Shown piece after piece: positions 41,163-50,493 of a DNA stretch of 64,000 bases. The DNA lies in the NCBI GenBank assembly GCA_030068145.1, contig JAPJBO010000744.1, positions 1-64,000 on the forward strand, written 5' to 3'. Origin of the DNA: Diplonema papillatum (Eukaryota; Euglenozoa; Diplonemea; Diplonemida; Diplonemidae). The notes below the pieces were generated by a model. That model had not been told where the DNA came from, ran no database searches, and saw nothing but the letters and a program-made list of their open reading frames with translations. Made by a program: the position numbers and the translations under genes. Position 1 is the first letter of the stretch, and every line of letters begins with the position of its first letter.

Positions 41163-41330
41163 CTGGAATGGGGGGATTGCAAGAACGTGCTTGGAATGGG
41201 TATGTGCTCAACACCGCACTGGTCCCGTCTGCGCCGTGTTTCGGTCCTTTAAGCCACGGACACATAAGGCGGACCATCATCAGCGTGGAACCTGAGTGTC
41301 TGCAGACAGGACTGCGGTGTGAGTCTGGTG
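41163..41330 (+). repeat. U489 repeat, partial copy 3 in tandem
   Basis: Repeats the first 160 bp of the unit, then breaks off into a long G run at 41329. Confidence 0.92.
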
Positions 41331-41527
41331 GGGGGGGGGGGGGGGGTGTTTAGGGGGGGGGGGTACCACCCACCCCTCGTTGCCGTCCGGCTGACAACGA
41401 TGCCGAGTTTAGGGGCCTTAGCATCAGCACTGGGTACGTATAGTTGTAAGTGCGTACTTCGAGAATTAGGCCTTGCGTGGGTACACTTTGCTGCCTATTT
41501 TACCTTGCAAACTGTTTTAAGTACCGG

Positions 41528-41700
41528 TTATTGACCGCAATGTTGCGGTCAATGACCGCAATGTTGCGGTCAATGACCGCATGGGTGCGGTCAATGACCA
41601 GTACCCTACCGGTCAATGACCGCAAGGTACCGGTCAACATTATTGCGGTCAGCGTGGTGCGGTCATTGACCGCACCAGCCCTTGACCGGTCCACCGTGTA
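41528..41700. repeat. Array of GACCGCAATGTTGCGGTC hairpins
   Basis: Short palindromic units of about 21 bp (GACCGCAATGTTGCGGTCA), then variants GACCGCATGGGTGCGGTC and TACCGGTCAATGACCGC, ending TTGACCGGTCC. The whole block can fold into several hairpins. Confidence 0.9.
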
Positions 41701-41726
41701 GAGGTAGAGGGGCAGATAAAGGGGGG

Positions 41727-41822
41727 AAAATGTTTCTTGGGTTTGAAGAGCGCGTGGTGCTTGCACCACTGAGGCCAGGTTATTTAACCGCGGATTTAGT
41801 GAAGGATTGTTCAGGAAACGGT
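41727..41822 (+). repeat. Second copy of the GTGGTGCTTGCACCAC repeat
   Basis: Near-identical to 24838-24942, including TTATTTAACCGCGGATTTAG. Confidence 0.92.
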
Positions 41823-42095
41823 CGCGAGCGAAACCCGACCAGGTAACGACCATTTCACTGTCTTCTTTGTTTTGTGATGCGAACATCACGAGGTGCTGTC
41901 CGAAGACACCGCCCACGTGAGCACTGTTAAGCAGCGGTTGCCAGATACTCCCGTAGCACCTATTCACGGGTTTGCAGGGGTAAAAAGGAAGCCCGGGTTG
42001 GGGAGGGTGGTGGGTTTGGTGCGTGTATTCTTCTTTTTTTGTTCTTTCTCGGTTCTGGTGGTGCTGCTCCTTCCTTCTCGTCCTGTGTTGGGCCG

Positions 42096-42268
42096 GGGGG
42101 GGGGGGGGGTCGGATAATAACACCTGTGTTATTATTCGATTTGTTGAATACTAAAAATAGTTCCAGGTAGCCGAACAGTAGCAGGATCAAATAGTGCCTA
42201 CTAGTGGTAGTGTTTTCAGGCAACCAGACGTGTGTCAAATAACTGTTATTATCCGACCCCCCCCCCCT
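42096..42268. mobile_element. M4 MITE with G-run termini
   Basis: Left end is a G run plus GGGTCGGATAATAACA, right end TGTTATTATCCGACCC plus a C run, perfectly inverted. Interior: TTATTCGATTTGTTGAATAC and GGTAGCCGAACAGTAGC. Truncated copies sit in the introns of the tandem array at 57.4-59.0 kb. Confidence 0.88.
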
Positions 42269-42487
42269 TTACAATACAAACACAATCTGTTTTGTTCTTC
42301 GCTCACACCACCGTGTGTTGTTTCCCACTCAGGACTTTGACCTGTTGTGTTTGTGTGATTTGTCGTATAGGTAGACCGGCATGACCTCACGTCCGTTCAC
42401 GGTAGTTACAGCACTTGGGATCCCTTCGGTTCTTTGTCTGGCAGCATCGTCGAGCATTTCCTTCCAAGCTGGCGCTTATGTAAAATA
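42266..42487 (+). mobile_element. M2 MITE, left-truncated
   Basis: M2 interior (ACAATACAAACACAATCTG onward) to the right terminus GGCAGCATCGTCGAGCATTT, abutting M4 on the left and M1 on the right. Confidence 0.88.
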
Positions 42488-42705
42488 CTCGAGGGCTGCC
42501 TTGTGCTCATTTCGAAGGAGGCTAGAGGGGGAGAAAACAATACAACCACAAAGTGGGTCTTTTTTGTTGAAAGCTTACGCCCGCCACTAAACCCAGATTC
42601 ACCTGTGTTTCGTGTGGGCTACAGCACATTTACCTCCTTTGTCTATCGCAACTGGCAGTCTCCTCAAGCATTTCCTACAAAGCAGGTGCTTATACAAAAG
42701 AAAAT
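42484..42705 (+). mobile_element. M1 MITE, complete copy
   Basis: AATACTCGAGGGCTGCC to GGCAGTCTCCTCAAGCATTT. It ends about 20 bp from the donor of cyclase exon 3, inside the intron. Confidence 0.9.
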
Positions 42706-42722
42706 GAGGGAGGACGGCATAC

Positions 42723-42835
42723 CACAGCCAGGGCGGTGCCCAAGAGGAGCAGCAAGACCTTGTCGGCGACCGGCTTCTTCTCGCCTTCTTTCGTGTTCGC
42801 GAAGAGCAGAACGTTTTCGATCCGCTCGCGCGGCT
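42723..42835 (-). CDS. Adenylyl cyclase gene, exon 3
   Basis: 113 bp with the best splice signals in the window: branch-like CTAAC, a pyrimidine tract and CGCAG (42836-42840) in front, donor GTATGC behind. It enters in phase 1 (completing Gly or Glu with the last base of exon 2) and leaves in phase 0. Encodes PRERIENVLLFANTKEGE, then KKPVADKVLLLLLGTALAV, helical, fitting the TPR-like C-terminal region. Phases match exon 2 exactly. Confidence 0.72.
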
Positions 42836-42964
42836 CTGCGGAGGAGAAAAAGGTTAGTTTAGGTTGAGGGGTGTGTCTCAGGCTTGGGTTTAGACAGAAC
42901 ATCCACCTCTCATGCTGGGGGAAAAAAAGGATATGAGCTGGTGTGATCGGTATAACCATGGGGT

Positions 42965-42992
42965 ACTACGGGGGAACTACGGGGAACTGGCC
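42965..42992 (+). repeat. Left 28-bp direct repeat of the two-gene element
   Basis: Contains GGGGAACTACGGGGAAC. Identical, in the same orientation, to 47552-47579. Confidence 0.85.
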
Positions 42993-43147
42993 TTGGGGTG
43001 TCCTTTTTTTTTTTGGTGGTTCTTGAGGGGCATAGGTCTCATGTTTCCCTCAGACTGCGGGGGCTTTGGAGTTAGTTAAAGGGTTTGGGGCTTTTTGGGG
43101 GTGTTGGTGGACAGGGGTGCCAGGGGTCTTCAAACCGGCGCGTTTAA

Positions 43148-43497
43148 ATTTAGGGAAAACGACAAAGTGGATTCTATATAACTGGATTACGACAAAGTGG
43201 ATTATAATCCACTTTGTCGCCAATCCACTTTGTCGCCTAATCCACTTTGTCGCCCCGTATGACGGACCTAAGCTCACTTTTGATGGTTTCAATGAACTCA
43301 AACAGCTCAAAATAGTCACTTTCCCTGTGGGAACTTTTTGTGAAAGGGTCCCCCTATATAATTCATGCCGGTTGTCAGAAGCGACAAAGTGGATTATCAA
43401 AAGCGACAAAGTGGATTATTACTGGATTATAATCCACTAATAATCCACTTTGTCGTAATCCAGTTATATAGAATCCGTTTTGTCGTTGACCCTAAAT
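43148..43497. mobile_element. TTAA-flanked MITE (piggyBac-like target)
   Basis: Flanked on both sides by TTAA (43144-43147, 43498-43501), with ATTTAGGG / CCCTAAAT ends and inverted repeats of about 60 bp (GGATTCTATATAACTGG, GACAAAGTGGATT). The GACAAAGTGGATT motif occurs many times in both orientations, including a 30-bp perfect palindrome at 43190-43219. Confidence 0.85.
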
Positions 43498-43688
43498 TTA
43501 ACAGAGAAGCATTGCATAATAAAGCTAGACAGCTTTATGAAATGCTTCTCTGTGTTCTAACATCTGCTGCTGTAGCCTAAACGAAATGTGACCCCAATAC
43601 GATGCAATCGCCTTACAGGTGACTTTTGCATCCGGAATCTCAAGCGAGCTCGAACTCTAAATAAAGCGCAAATCATCTCTCTCGTAAA

Positions 43689-44642
43689 ATGATCGTTTCC
43701 ATTGAACTGGCTACAAAAGAAAGTACCCAAATAAAGGCACGAAACAAAATTCAAAAGCGTAAAATGCAATTCTGTATCGGCGTTACGTTTCACTGCTTTA
43801 CGAAATATCTCCAAGTCCGCACGACGGAAGAGCGTGAGGAGAACGACAACAGCGAGACCGAAGAAAGCGACACCATCGACCTGAAGGAAGAAGACATGAA
43901 GTACAACGCCGACTTTATGACTAACGGCTCGCTGCAAACGTTCCACGAGTCCACAATACGGCCGCACCTGCTGGAATGCGGAAACCAGCTTGCAGAAAAG
44001 AAAGACGCTCCTTTCCTTAGGGGGGCTACCGGTGTCGCACGTCGCTGGTTTTATAAGGAGCGCGACGACGAGACGGAAGTGCTCAACGACGCGGGACTAC
44101 AAAAGGTCGTCGAAAAGAAGTTGAACCTCCATATAGTGGTCCGTTTGGAGCTGAAAAAGCACTCGGCAAAGCACGTCCGAAAGCACCTGCTAACACACGA
44201 CGCGGAAGTGCACGACAACTCATACACATCGCGGGCGGACAGTAGCTCGATGATTACGAACAAGTTGGAGGAGGCGCTGTGTGACAGGTTCGGCAAGGTG
44301 GGGCTGAAGTTCGGACCCTCTTGGGTGCTTTGTATTTGTGGCACAAAGGTCAGCAACCCGCCGGACAGGCTTTCTGACGGGACGTCGTTTGTACGACACG
44401 GTTGTCGATGCCCGAAGTTCGCCAAGAAGCTGTCAAAGAACGCGAAAGCAGACCTAAAAGCTTTCAGAGAAAAAGAAGCTGCTAAAAATAAGAAGAAGGT
44501 GGCGGCCAGGAAGGATCTCACAAGGGGCATGTCCGAACAAGAAAAGGCCAACGCCAAAAAGATGTTTGAAATGGTTGGCTTCAAACGAAAGGCAGACGAG
44601 GAAGCAGAGGTCGAGAACCCACGCAAAGAGGCAAAAATCTAG
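43689..44642 (+). CDS. Two-gene element, ORF1: unknown protein
   Basis: 317 residues, intact. Acidic stretch (TTEEREENDNSETEESD), then a region with WFYKERDDETE. Around residue 215 there are several Cys (CICGTK, HGCRCPKF), possibly zinc-binding. The tail is strongly basic (FREKEAAKNKKKVAARKD, FKRKADEE), suggesting DNA or RNA binding. The start at 43689 is the first ATG after the MITE; a later Met (43763) is also possible. It was not recognised as any transposase. It probably acts with ORF2, which follows in the same direction. Confidence 0.65.
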   Translation: MIVSIELATKESTQIKARNKIQKRKMQFCIGVTFHCFTKYLQVRTTEEREENDNSETEESDTIDLKEEDMKYNADFMTNGSLQTFHESTIRPHLLECGNQLAEKKDAPFLRGATGVARRWFYKERDDETEVLNDAGLQKVVEKKLNLHIVVRLELKKHSAKHVRKHLLTHDAEVHDNSYTSRADSSSMITNKLEEALCDRFGKVGLKFGPSWVLCICGTKVSNPPDRLSDGTSFVRHGCRCPKFAKKLSKNAKADLKAFREKEAAKNKKKVAARKDLTRGMSEQEKANAKKMFEMVGFKRKADEEAEVENPRKEAKI

Positions 44643-44854
44643 CTTTCTGGTGATAGCCTCCATCGTAAAGGCATTTCTTTTTTTGTGTGTTCCCGACGAT
44701 CAATTATAGTTTTTTGTTGTCTCAATTCTCTTTTGTTCTGGATGTCCATTGGAAGCGACGGCCTGTCTATCCGGCGGCAACTCGGGTATTCGACTAGCTG
44801 ACGAAGAGAAATTAACGTTTGTAATGTCGGTGTGTTCAAAACCAATGCAGGGGT

Positions 44855-47215
44855 TTGTTGCAGGAAAAGGAACGAGAGCGAGTCAGGAAAGCCTGGAACA
44901 ACGGGGAGATGAAGATTGACGTTACTTTCGTGAAGCCGTGTGGAATGCGCCATGAAGGTTTTCTCGTCGAGAATGCTGACTGGAACGCTATCGTAGGACT
45001 TGCGAAGTCGGTTGGCTACGCGCTTGCTGGGACATATGTGCGCCTCGCTACCGGCCCCCCTTCAACAGTTTGTCTGGCCGACTGTCCTGTTGTTCTCAGA
45101 GAGGACTTGTGGAAGCTCAGTTGCGGCCATTGCGTGCTTGTACCAGTCCTCGACAAGAATCGCGCTGTGGTGACGGACGGCGGAGGCCTGGCCGACGGAG
45201 AACTGCGAGGTATCGTAGACAGCCTGATGGCGGAAGATGTCAAGATCCGACGCATACCCCGGGTACTCCTCATTATCCAGCGAGTAAAAGTGAGTCGTTT
45301 CAGGGTTGAGCGAGCATGGCAGAGCAACCTGGTTGCGCGTGATATCTCGTTTTTGTGTGCCATCGAAGACAAGGATGTCGCCTTGCAGCACGATAGCACA
45401 CCTGTTAACGAGAATTGGCATGCAATCCACTTGACAGCAACTTGGATGCAAGGAACATCACAAAGGCACCATTTCCTGAAGGCGTGCCTTTCAACCGTGC
45501 ACGATGGCAGCATGGTGGAAGACGCAGTGACAGAAATCTGTTGCTACTTCTCGTCTCTCACGCAAGAACTTCGAGGGCTTGGCGTTCTCGGCCCTGATGC
45601 CTTTTTCGAGCAAGACCGCTTCTGCTGTATGTTTACGGACCGCGGAGCAGGTGTGGGGGGCCTCAAACAACCCCGGGTATACGAACCAGTGCACAGGTTG
45701 CATCGGACGATGAGCAGGGTTGTGACCGAGCTCAAGATTGGGAAGGAGATGACGTTCCTGTGTGCAGCAGCGAACGACGTGGCATCTTCACCTGCATTTG
45801 CTGTATGGCTGCGGGAACAGGGCGGCCCGGAGTTGAAAGGTGTGTTGTGGCAGAGGGCGACGACAGGGAGATTCGGAACGTCCTGGGCAGCCGCGTGGTC
45901 TCTATCATGCACCGTTGGTCAGAAGACCCTATTGGGATGGTACTTGGACTTCCTCGGCAGCTTTGATGAAACGACAGAGTATTCGAAAAAAAAGAAGAAT
46001 ATCGTCATGTACCTGACTCCTCGTGGTACCCAGGAGCGCTTCCGTCGAATAGGTTTAGCATTTGAGATCATTGCATATCCGGCGTTGAGGCGAATCTGGC
46101 AGTACGCTGGGGAAGAAGTACTCGACGACGACTTTACTGCCGGCTTTGCCAGCGATTTGATGGCTACCCTGGGTCTCTATTTCACAAAAATTCGAACTGG
46201 AAAGGACATTTTCGGGAATCCGCTGTGGATGGAAAAAGCGAGACGAGGTGTGACATTTCCTACGAAGGCCCCGGAAGTAAAGTTTGTGTGCCAGCGGAAC
46301 TCCGTTCAGCAGTTCATTCGGCGTATGAAAGCCCACTTAGACGCGGCTGGCTCTATTGCGAGCTATTACGGAGGTCCCGGCGTGCAGATGCCAACCATTA
46401 AACCCATAGACGAGGCAACAGATTCAGCTTTCCTGTCTTCTGTTGCCCACAGGTTTGCCTGCGGCATTGTTGCAGAGCTGACCATGTACAGCAAGGCAAC
46501 AGCGGATACCCCAAGACCCGTAAAGCTAGGACCGAGTCTCATAGAGGGCACCGTTGGATCCATGAAACGTCACCTGCAACAGCAGACAAACACGCGCATC
46601 CGCGATGAATGCATCAGGGCAAAGCTATCGAGCACCAACGCTCACCTGAGCATTCACCAGCCCTACCCAAAGACAATTCAGCAATATGCTGCGCAAAGGA
46701 TAGAAACTATCCAGGCGAGGAAAGACCGATGCGGTTTGCTGAAGTTGACCCACTACAAGGCGAAGCAAGTTTCTCATGACGACAGGAAAAAGTGGCAGGC
46801 AGAACGCAATGACTTCATCAAAAGGATTCCTTGGCGATTCGATGCAGACAGTCATTGGCGAAAGGATGCGCTTGTGCAGCAAGCTGAACGGCGAGGTATC
46901 AAGTCCTGCCAAAACTGGAGCAAAGACAAGCTTGTGTCTGCATGTCAGGAAGCTGATGAGAAGTTGCTTCTTGACGAGCTAAAACAGCACGCCCTTGCCC
47001 GAAGCATGCGATTCCGGGCTAATGTTGTTGCTGGCAAGTTGCTCCATGACCTGGAACAGAAGGATGCAAAAACCGAAGAACCCGAGGCTTTGCCGCGTCC
47101 GAGGTCTCCCTCCCGGCAGCGAAAGAAGCAACCCCAAGAAGACGAGCCCCCCCTGAAAAAGGTGCGCTTCGAGACAGCTAATAGCGAGGATAGTGAAAGC
47201 AGCGAGGAGATGTAG
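44855..47215 (+). CDS. Two-gene element, ORF2: large unknown protein with SAP-like C-terminus
   Basis: 786 residues, intact, with balanced composition, so likely a real protein. Parts seen: a central region with FTDRGAGVGG, FLCAANDVASS-like sequence and RFGTSWAAAW; DDDFTAGFASDLMATLG; IEGTVGSMKRHLQQQ; and near residues 660-700 two short segments, WRKDALVQQAERRGIKS and WSKDKLVSACQEAD, that resemble SAP DNA-binding helices. The C-terminus is Lys/Arg/Glu-rich (SPSRQRKKQPQED, LKKVRFET). RFGTSW is faintly like the hAT TRW motif, but a complete DDE pattern could not be assigned. The position within a repeat-bounded unit makes a transposase or recombinase role the best guess. Confidence 0.7.
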   Translation: MLQEKERERVRKAWNNGEMKIDVTFVKPCGMRHEGFLVENADWNAIVGLAKSVGYALAGTYVRLATGPPSTVCLADCPVVLREDLWKLSCGHCVLVPVLDKNRAVVTDGGGLADGELRGIVDSLMAEDVKIRRIPRVLLIIQRVKVSRFRVERAWQSNLVARDISFLCAIEDKDVALQHDSTPVNENWHAIHLTATWMQGTSQRHHFLKACLSTVHDGSMVEDAVTEICCYFSSLTQELRGLGVLGPDAFFEQDRFCCMFTDRGAGVGGLKQPRVYEPVHRLHRTMSRVVTELKIGKEMTFLCAAANDVASSPAFAVWLREQGGPELKGVLWQRATTGRFGTSWAAAWSLSCTVGQKTLLGWYLDFLGSFDETTEYSKKKKNIVMYLTPRGTQERFRRIGLAFEIIAYPALRRIWQYAGEEVLDDDFTAGFASDLMATLGLYFTKIRTGKDIFGNPLWMEKARRGVTFPTKAPEVKFVCQRNSVQQFIRRMKAHLDAAGSIASYYGGPGVQMPTIKPIDEATDSAFLSSVAHRFACGIVAELTMYSKATADTPRPVKLGPSLIEGTVGSMKRHLQQQTNTRIRDECIRAKLSSTNAHLSIHQPYPKTIQQYAAQRIETIQARKDRCGLLKLTHYKAKQVSHDDRKKWQAERNDFIKRIPWRFDADSHWRKDALVQQAERRGIKSCQNWSKDKLVSACQEADEKLLLDELKQHALARSMRFRANVVAGKLLHDLEQKDAKTEEPEALPRPRSPSRQRKKQPQEDEPPLKKVRFETANSEDSESSEEM

Positions 47216-47551
47216 CGCAGAAACGTCACAGGTTTGCAGACTGGGTTATTTCATCAAGATGTTGGAACCGTTTGACCGTCGAGATCCCACAAATTTCGCT
47301 TTCCAATTTCCGGAGGACGTGTGCCGTCTTGTTTTTTGGTCGTTTTATTTTGTTTTTACGCAGTGTCTTCTTCTTCATCCTCTTGGCTTTCCGACCTTCG
47401 TGGGCCAAATATCATCAGAATTGTCCACATTGTGTGACAGAAAGGTGCAAAGTCGCTAGGAAGTGCTCGCCAAGATCAAGAATCACAGCCCTGAAGTACT
47501 CAGCAAAAACTGAAAAAGCAAAAAAAAAACGACACCCCCCCCCCTGGTTGA
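47216..47551. other. 3' region of the two-gene element
   Basis: Downstream of ORF2 to the right direct repeat: T-rich segment (47335-47390), A run and C run at 47518-47544. No gene. Confidence 0.5.
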
Positions 47552-47579
47552 ACTACGGGGGAACTACGGGGAACTGGCC
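47552..47579 (+). repeat. Right 28-bp direct repeat of the two-gene element
   Basis: Identical to 42965-42992 in the same orientation. Confidence 0.85.
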
Positions 47580-47749
47580 CACCGACCACACCATGAGCGA
47601 TGTTTGTTTGTACGTGCCGGGGGAGGATTAGCCTGTGAGTGAGTGATAGTGAGTGAATATGATCGGTAGGCTAATCTTCTCCCAAACACGCTGCCAGCGT
47701 TCTCTTTCGTGTTTACAATTAATTGTTATTACGAAATATTAGGTAAATA

Positions 47750-47815
47750 TTTAGGCAGAACACTGCCTCTCATGCATGTTTGATGATAGCATCAAGTCTT
47801 CGTCGAAGAAATGCG
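47750..47815. repeat. Recurrent double-hairpin segment, second copy
   Basis: AGGCAGAACACTGCCT and TTTGATGATAGCATCAAG as at 11425-11485; intronic here. Confidence 0.75.
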
Positions 47816-47973
47816 TAGTTTTGTTCTATTATTCTACTTGTTTGTTGTCGACAACTTGTTTTGTGTTGATCTAAAACCGCCCAAGTCAAATTTTGTTTGT
47901 TAAGCAGCGGCTGCCAAAACTTGCCGTGACACCTATGATCAAAGTAAGTAGGAAAGGAGAAAAGTTGGCGCAC

Positions 47974-50010
47974 CGATCAAGGCGTCGACCCGCTCCTCGT
48001 GGAGGTGCAGCGCGAACATGGCGAGGCACAGCGAGTAGAGGAAGAACCGCGTGTTGCTCGTCGCCGGCGCTTGCGCCGCCTCCCGCAGCTCGCCGGCCGC
48101 CGTCAGCGCGGCCCCGACCTCCCCGGACATCAGCTGCAGCGTGATCCGCAGCGCGTTTGCCAGGTGCTGCGTGTGCACGTCGCGCACCTTCTTCGCGTGC
48201 GCCTGCACTTGGAACAGGAAGTCGCTCGGCCCCGCCGCCACCCCTTTGCCCGGGTGCGACGCGACGGCTTGCAGCCCGCTGCGGGCGCTCCTCGCAGAGC
48301 TGCCGCCGGTTGCCAGGCTGCACTCTGGGCGAGACGCAACGCACAGCAGCACGCCGACGGCCTGCGTGCGGTGGGGGTCCCTGCAGTGTTCCATCGCCTT
48401 CGCGAAGCATCCCGCCGCTTTCGATGCGAAGCCCGTCGAATACAGCAGGAACGCCTTCGCGCCCAGCACGGACACTTCGACCGCATTCGCCACGGTACCG
48501 CCCTCCAGCAGGTGCAAGTCGACCGAGTACCTACGCGCCCAGCCTTCTTCCGGGACCGAAAGCGACTTCGCGGACCGGTGCTGGTGGTGGTACTTCGCCT
48601 GCGGCTTCGCCTCCGGTTCCGCCTTCCGAAACGCCGCACCCCACGCCCGCAGGTGGCGCGCCCCGCGCCGGCAGCACTTCTCGACCGTGAGCGAGCTGCC
48701 GCTGAACACGGCGGTGTTGCAGTACCCGTCGTACAGCCAGATCTTCTCCCGGAGCACGTCCCGCTCCGCGTCGTCGGCGGCGCCGCCGCAGCAGCAGCAC
48801 GCCCGGGGCACGAGCGCCAACACCTTTTCGAGCCCATCTTTTACGCTGAGCACAGCCGGGTTACCGAGCGGCGTCTCGTCGTAAGGGTCAGGCTCCCCGA
48901 GGGCCTTCCGACACGCGGACAGGTGGCCGAGGGATTCGCTGTGCTTTCCGAGGTTCATCCTGCACACGAAAAGCCGCCGCAAGACTGACGCGCGGAAGGC
49001 AACCTGCTCCTCCTGCGTGGTCAGCGCGAGGTCGGTGGTGCCGGTTAGCGACTCCGAACACGCGGCAACCTGCTGGTACAGCCGCGCCGACGACTCCCAG
49101 TGCTGTGCGGCGAAATCCTTCGCCGCTGCGTTGGAGATCACCTTCAACGCGAGACGATCCTCCGCCTTGACGAGGTGGTCCGCCGCGAAGCTGTCCTGGA
49201 GGTCGCTGGGCAGCAGGTCCGGGCAGGTTTCCGCGACGGCGGCGATGCGCTTGTGGAGGTCCCTGCGCTGGTGGACGAGCATCTTGTTGTAGATGCAGTC
49301 CCGGAGCATGGGCGAGTGGAACACGTAGCACGCGTCCCTCGCTCGGAACCCGGCTGGTCCCACAGGCGTGCTCCCTACCATGGTTTGGCAGCCGGTTGCA
49401 GCGGCGGCCGCGTCCGGAGGAGGCGGAGGAGGTGGGTCCTGCGGCGTGAGGGCGACGCTGTCGAGCAGCGACAGGGACACGAGTTGCTCGCAGATCTCGA
49501 CGAACTTCGCCTTCTGCATGATCAGGACCTCGGCGAGGAGCGGCACCGGCATTGAGCCCAGGCCAACGCACGACATCACGCGGAGCACTCTCTGGTGCTC
49601 ATGCGGGAGCTTGTCGGTGACGGACGCGAACATCGTCTCCACGTCCGACGGGATCACGCTGTTGTAATCCCGCGGGTCCGCCGACGGCGTGAACTCCGCG
49701 ACCCTATCGCCAATGGTCACCAACGCCTTCTTATCACTCAAACAGACGAACAGTCTCTCAGCCATGCCGGGGTTTCCCGCCGACCGGACGTACACGTGCT
49801 CAAAAAGCGCCTGGTCGATCAGCTTGACGCTGAGCATCATGCTATAAATGGTGCGGCTGCTCTCCCGGGACAGGGGCGTGAGATAGTGGACCTGGACGCA
49901 GCTCATGCCCTTGAGGTCGTTGAGGAACTTGAGCCGGAAGTGCCGTCCCCGGCACAGGTCTTCCAGATCGTGGGCGATGGAGTGTGGCTCATCCGTACTA
50001 TGCGTGTCTC
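47974..50010 (-). CDS. Adenylyl cyclase gene, exon 2: AAA-linked and TPR-like region
   Basis: 2037 bp, entered in phase 1 after CACAG (50011-50015) and left in phase 1 before GTGCGC. It joins exon 1 as ISSG, then DTHSTDEPHSIAHDLEDL. The start continues the STAND-type ATPase: VQVHYLTPLSRESSRTI and VYVRSAGNPGMAERLF are the usual sensor region after Walker B. Then come winged-helix-like sequence (LPHEHQRVLRVMSCVG) and long helical repeats. A CPPPPPP-like Pro run (DPPPPPPPDAAAAA) and an Ala-rich insert interrupt them. The protein regulates cAMP synthesis by exon 1 domains. Confidence 0.82.
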
Positions 50011-50117
50011 CTGTGATTTTAGAGTTAAAGTTCGAGAAAGGGGCGGGGGTCGTTGTTATTGGTGCTGGTTTTGAAGGATAAGGAACATTAGAGATCGTTT
50101 TGCGGTGGTCTCCGCTG

Positions 50118-50210
50118 GCCCGGTAGTGCCGGCCCCGGAACAGGTCTTCCAGGTCGTGGGCGATCGAGTGTGGCTCATCCGTACTATGCGTGTCTCCTGT
50201 GATTTTGGAG
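50118..50210 (-). pseudogene. Duplicated start of cyclase exon 2
   Basis: Repeats 49914-50022 with few changes (GGTCTTCCAGGTCGTGGG, CATCCGTACTATGCGTGTC, TCCTGTGATTTTGG), including the splice acceptor, in the same orientation. It creates a decoy acceptor upstream of the real one. Confidence 0.85.
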
Positions 50211-50440
50211 TTAAAGTTCGCTTGAGATTCCGGGGGTTTAGGGGTCTCCGTGTGACCGTTGAGGAATGGGTTCTCTTAGAGCAATAAAGGGCTTTATGGT
50301 TACGGGTTGTATATTTGGTGCACGCTTTCGTTGTGGGTTATGGCCAGCCGTGTCCGGGACTGTTTGTGACCGACACCAAGTACATTCCTTCGTGGAGTGT
50401 CGTCTTGGGCCCCCCACTTTCTACATTCTGTTCGTTTTTG
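50205..50440 (+). repeat. Long R1 copy
   Basis: GGAGTTAAAGTTCGCTTGAG, GGGTCTCCGTGTGACC, GTGACCGACACCAAG, matching 12384-12600. Confidence 0.9.
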
Positions 50441-50493
50441 AATAAAGGCCCTGTTTTGAAACATGGTACCCCCCCCCCGTATTGCGTAGTTTC

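Larger units (their letters stand above)
42965..47579 (+). mobile_element. Putative two-gene mobile element of unknown class
   Basis: About 4.6 kb bounded by 28-bp identical direct repeats. It contains a TTAA-type MITE near the left end and two co-oriented ORFs (317 and 786 codons) 212 bp apart. It occupies nearly all of the cyclase exon 2-3 intron, antisense to the cyclase. No inverted ends were found. The direct repeats may be element ends or a coincidence of a GGGGAACTAC microsatellite. Confidence 0.5.

Noticed and set aside
41048..41353. 101-codon ORF in the U489 repeat
   Set aside because: Spans the junction between tandem copies and ends in a G run; not conserved as a frame in copy 1.
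48130..48988. Plus-strand and alternative-frame ORFs over cyclase exon 2
   Set aside because: Arg/Ala-rich shadows of a GC-rich coding exon.
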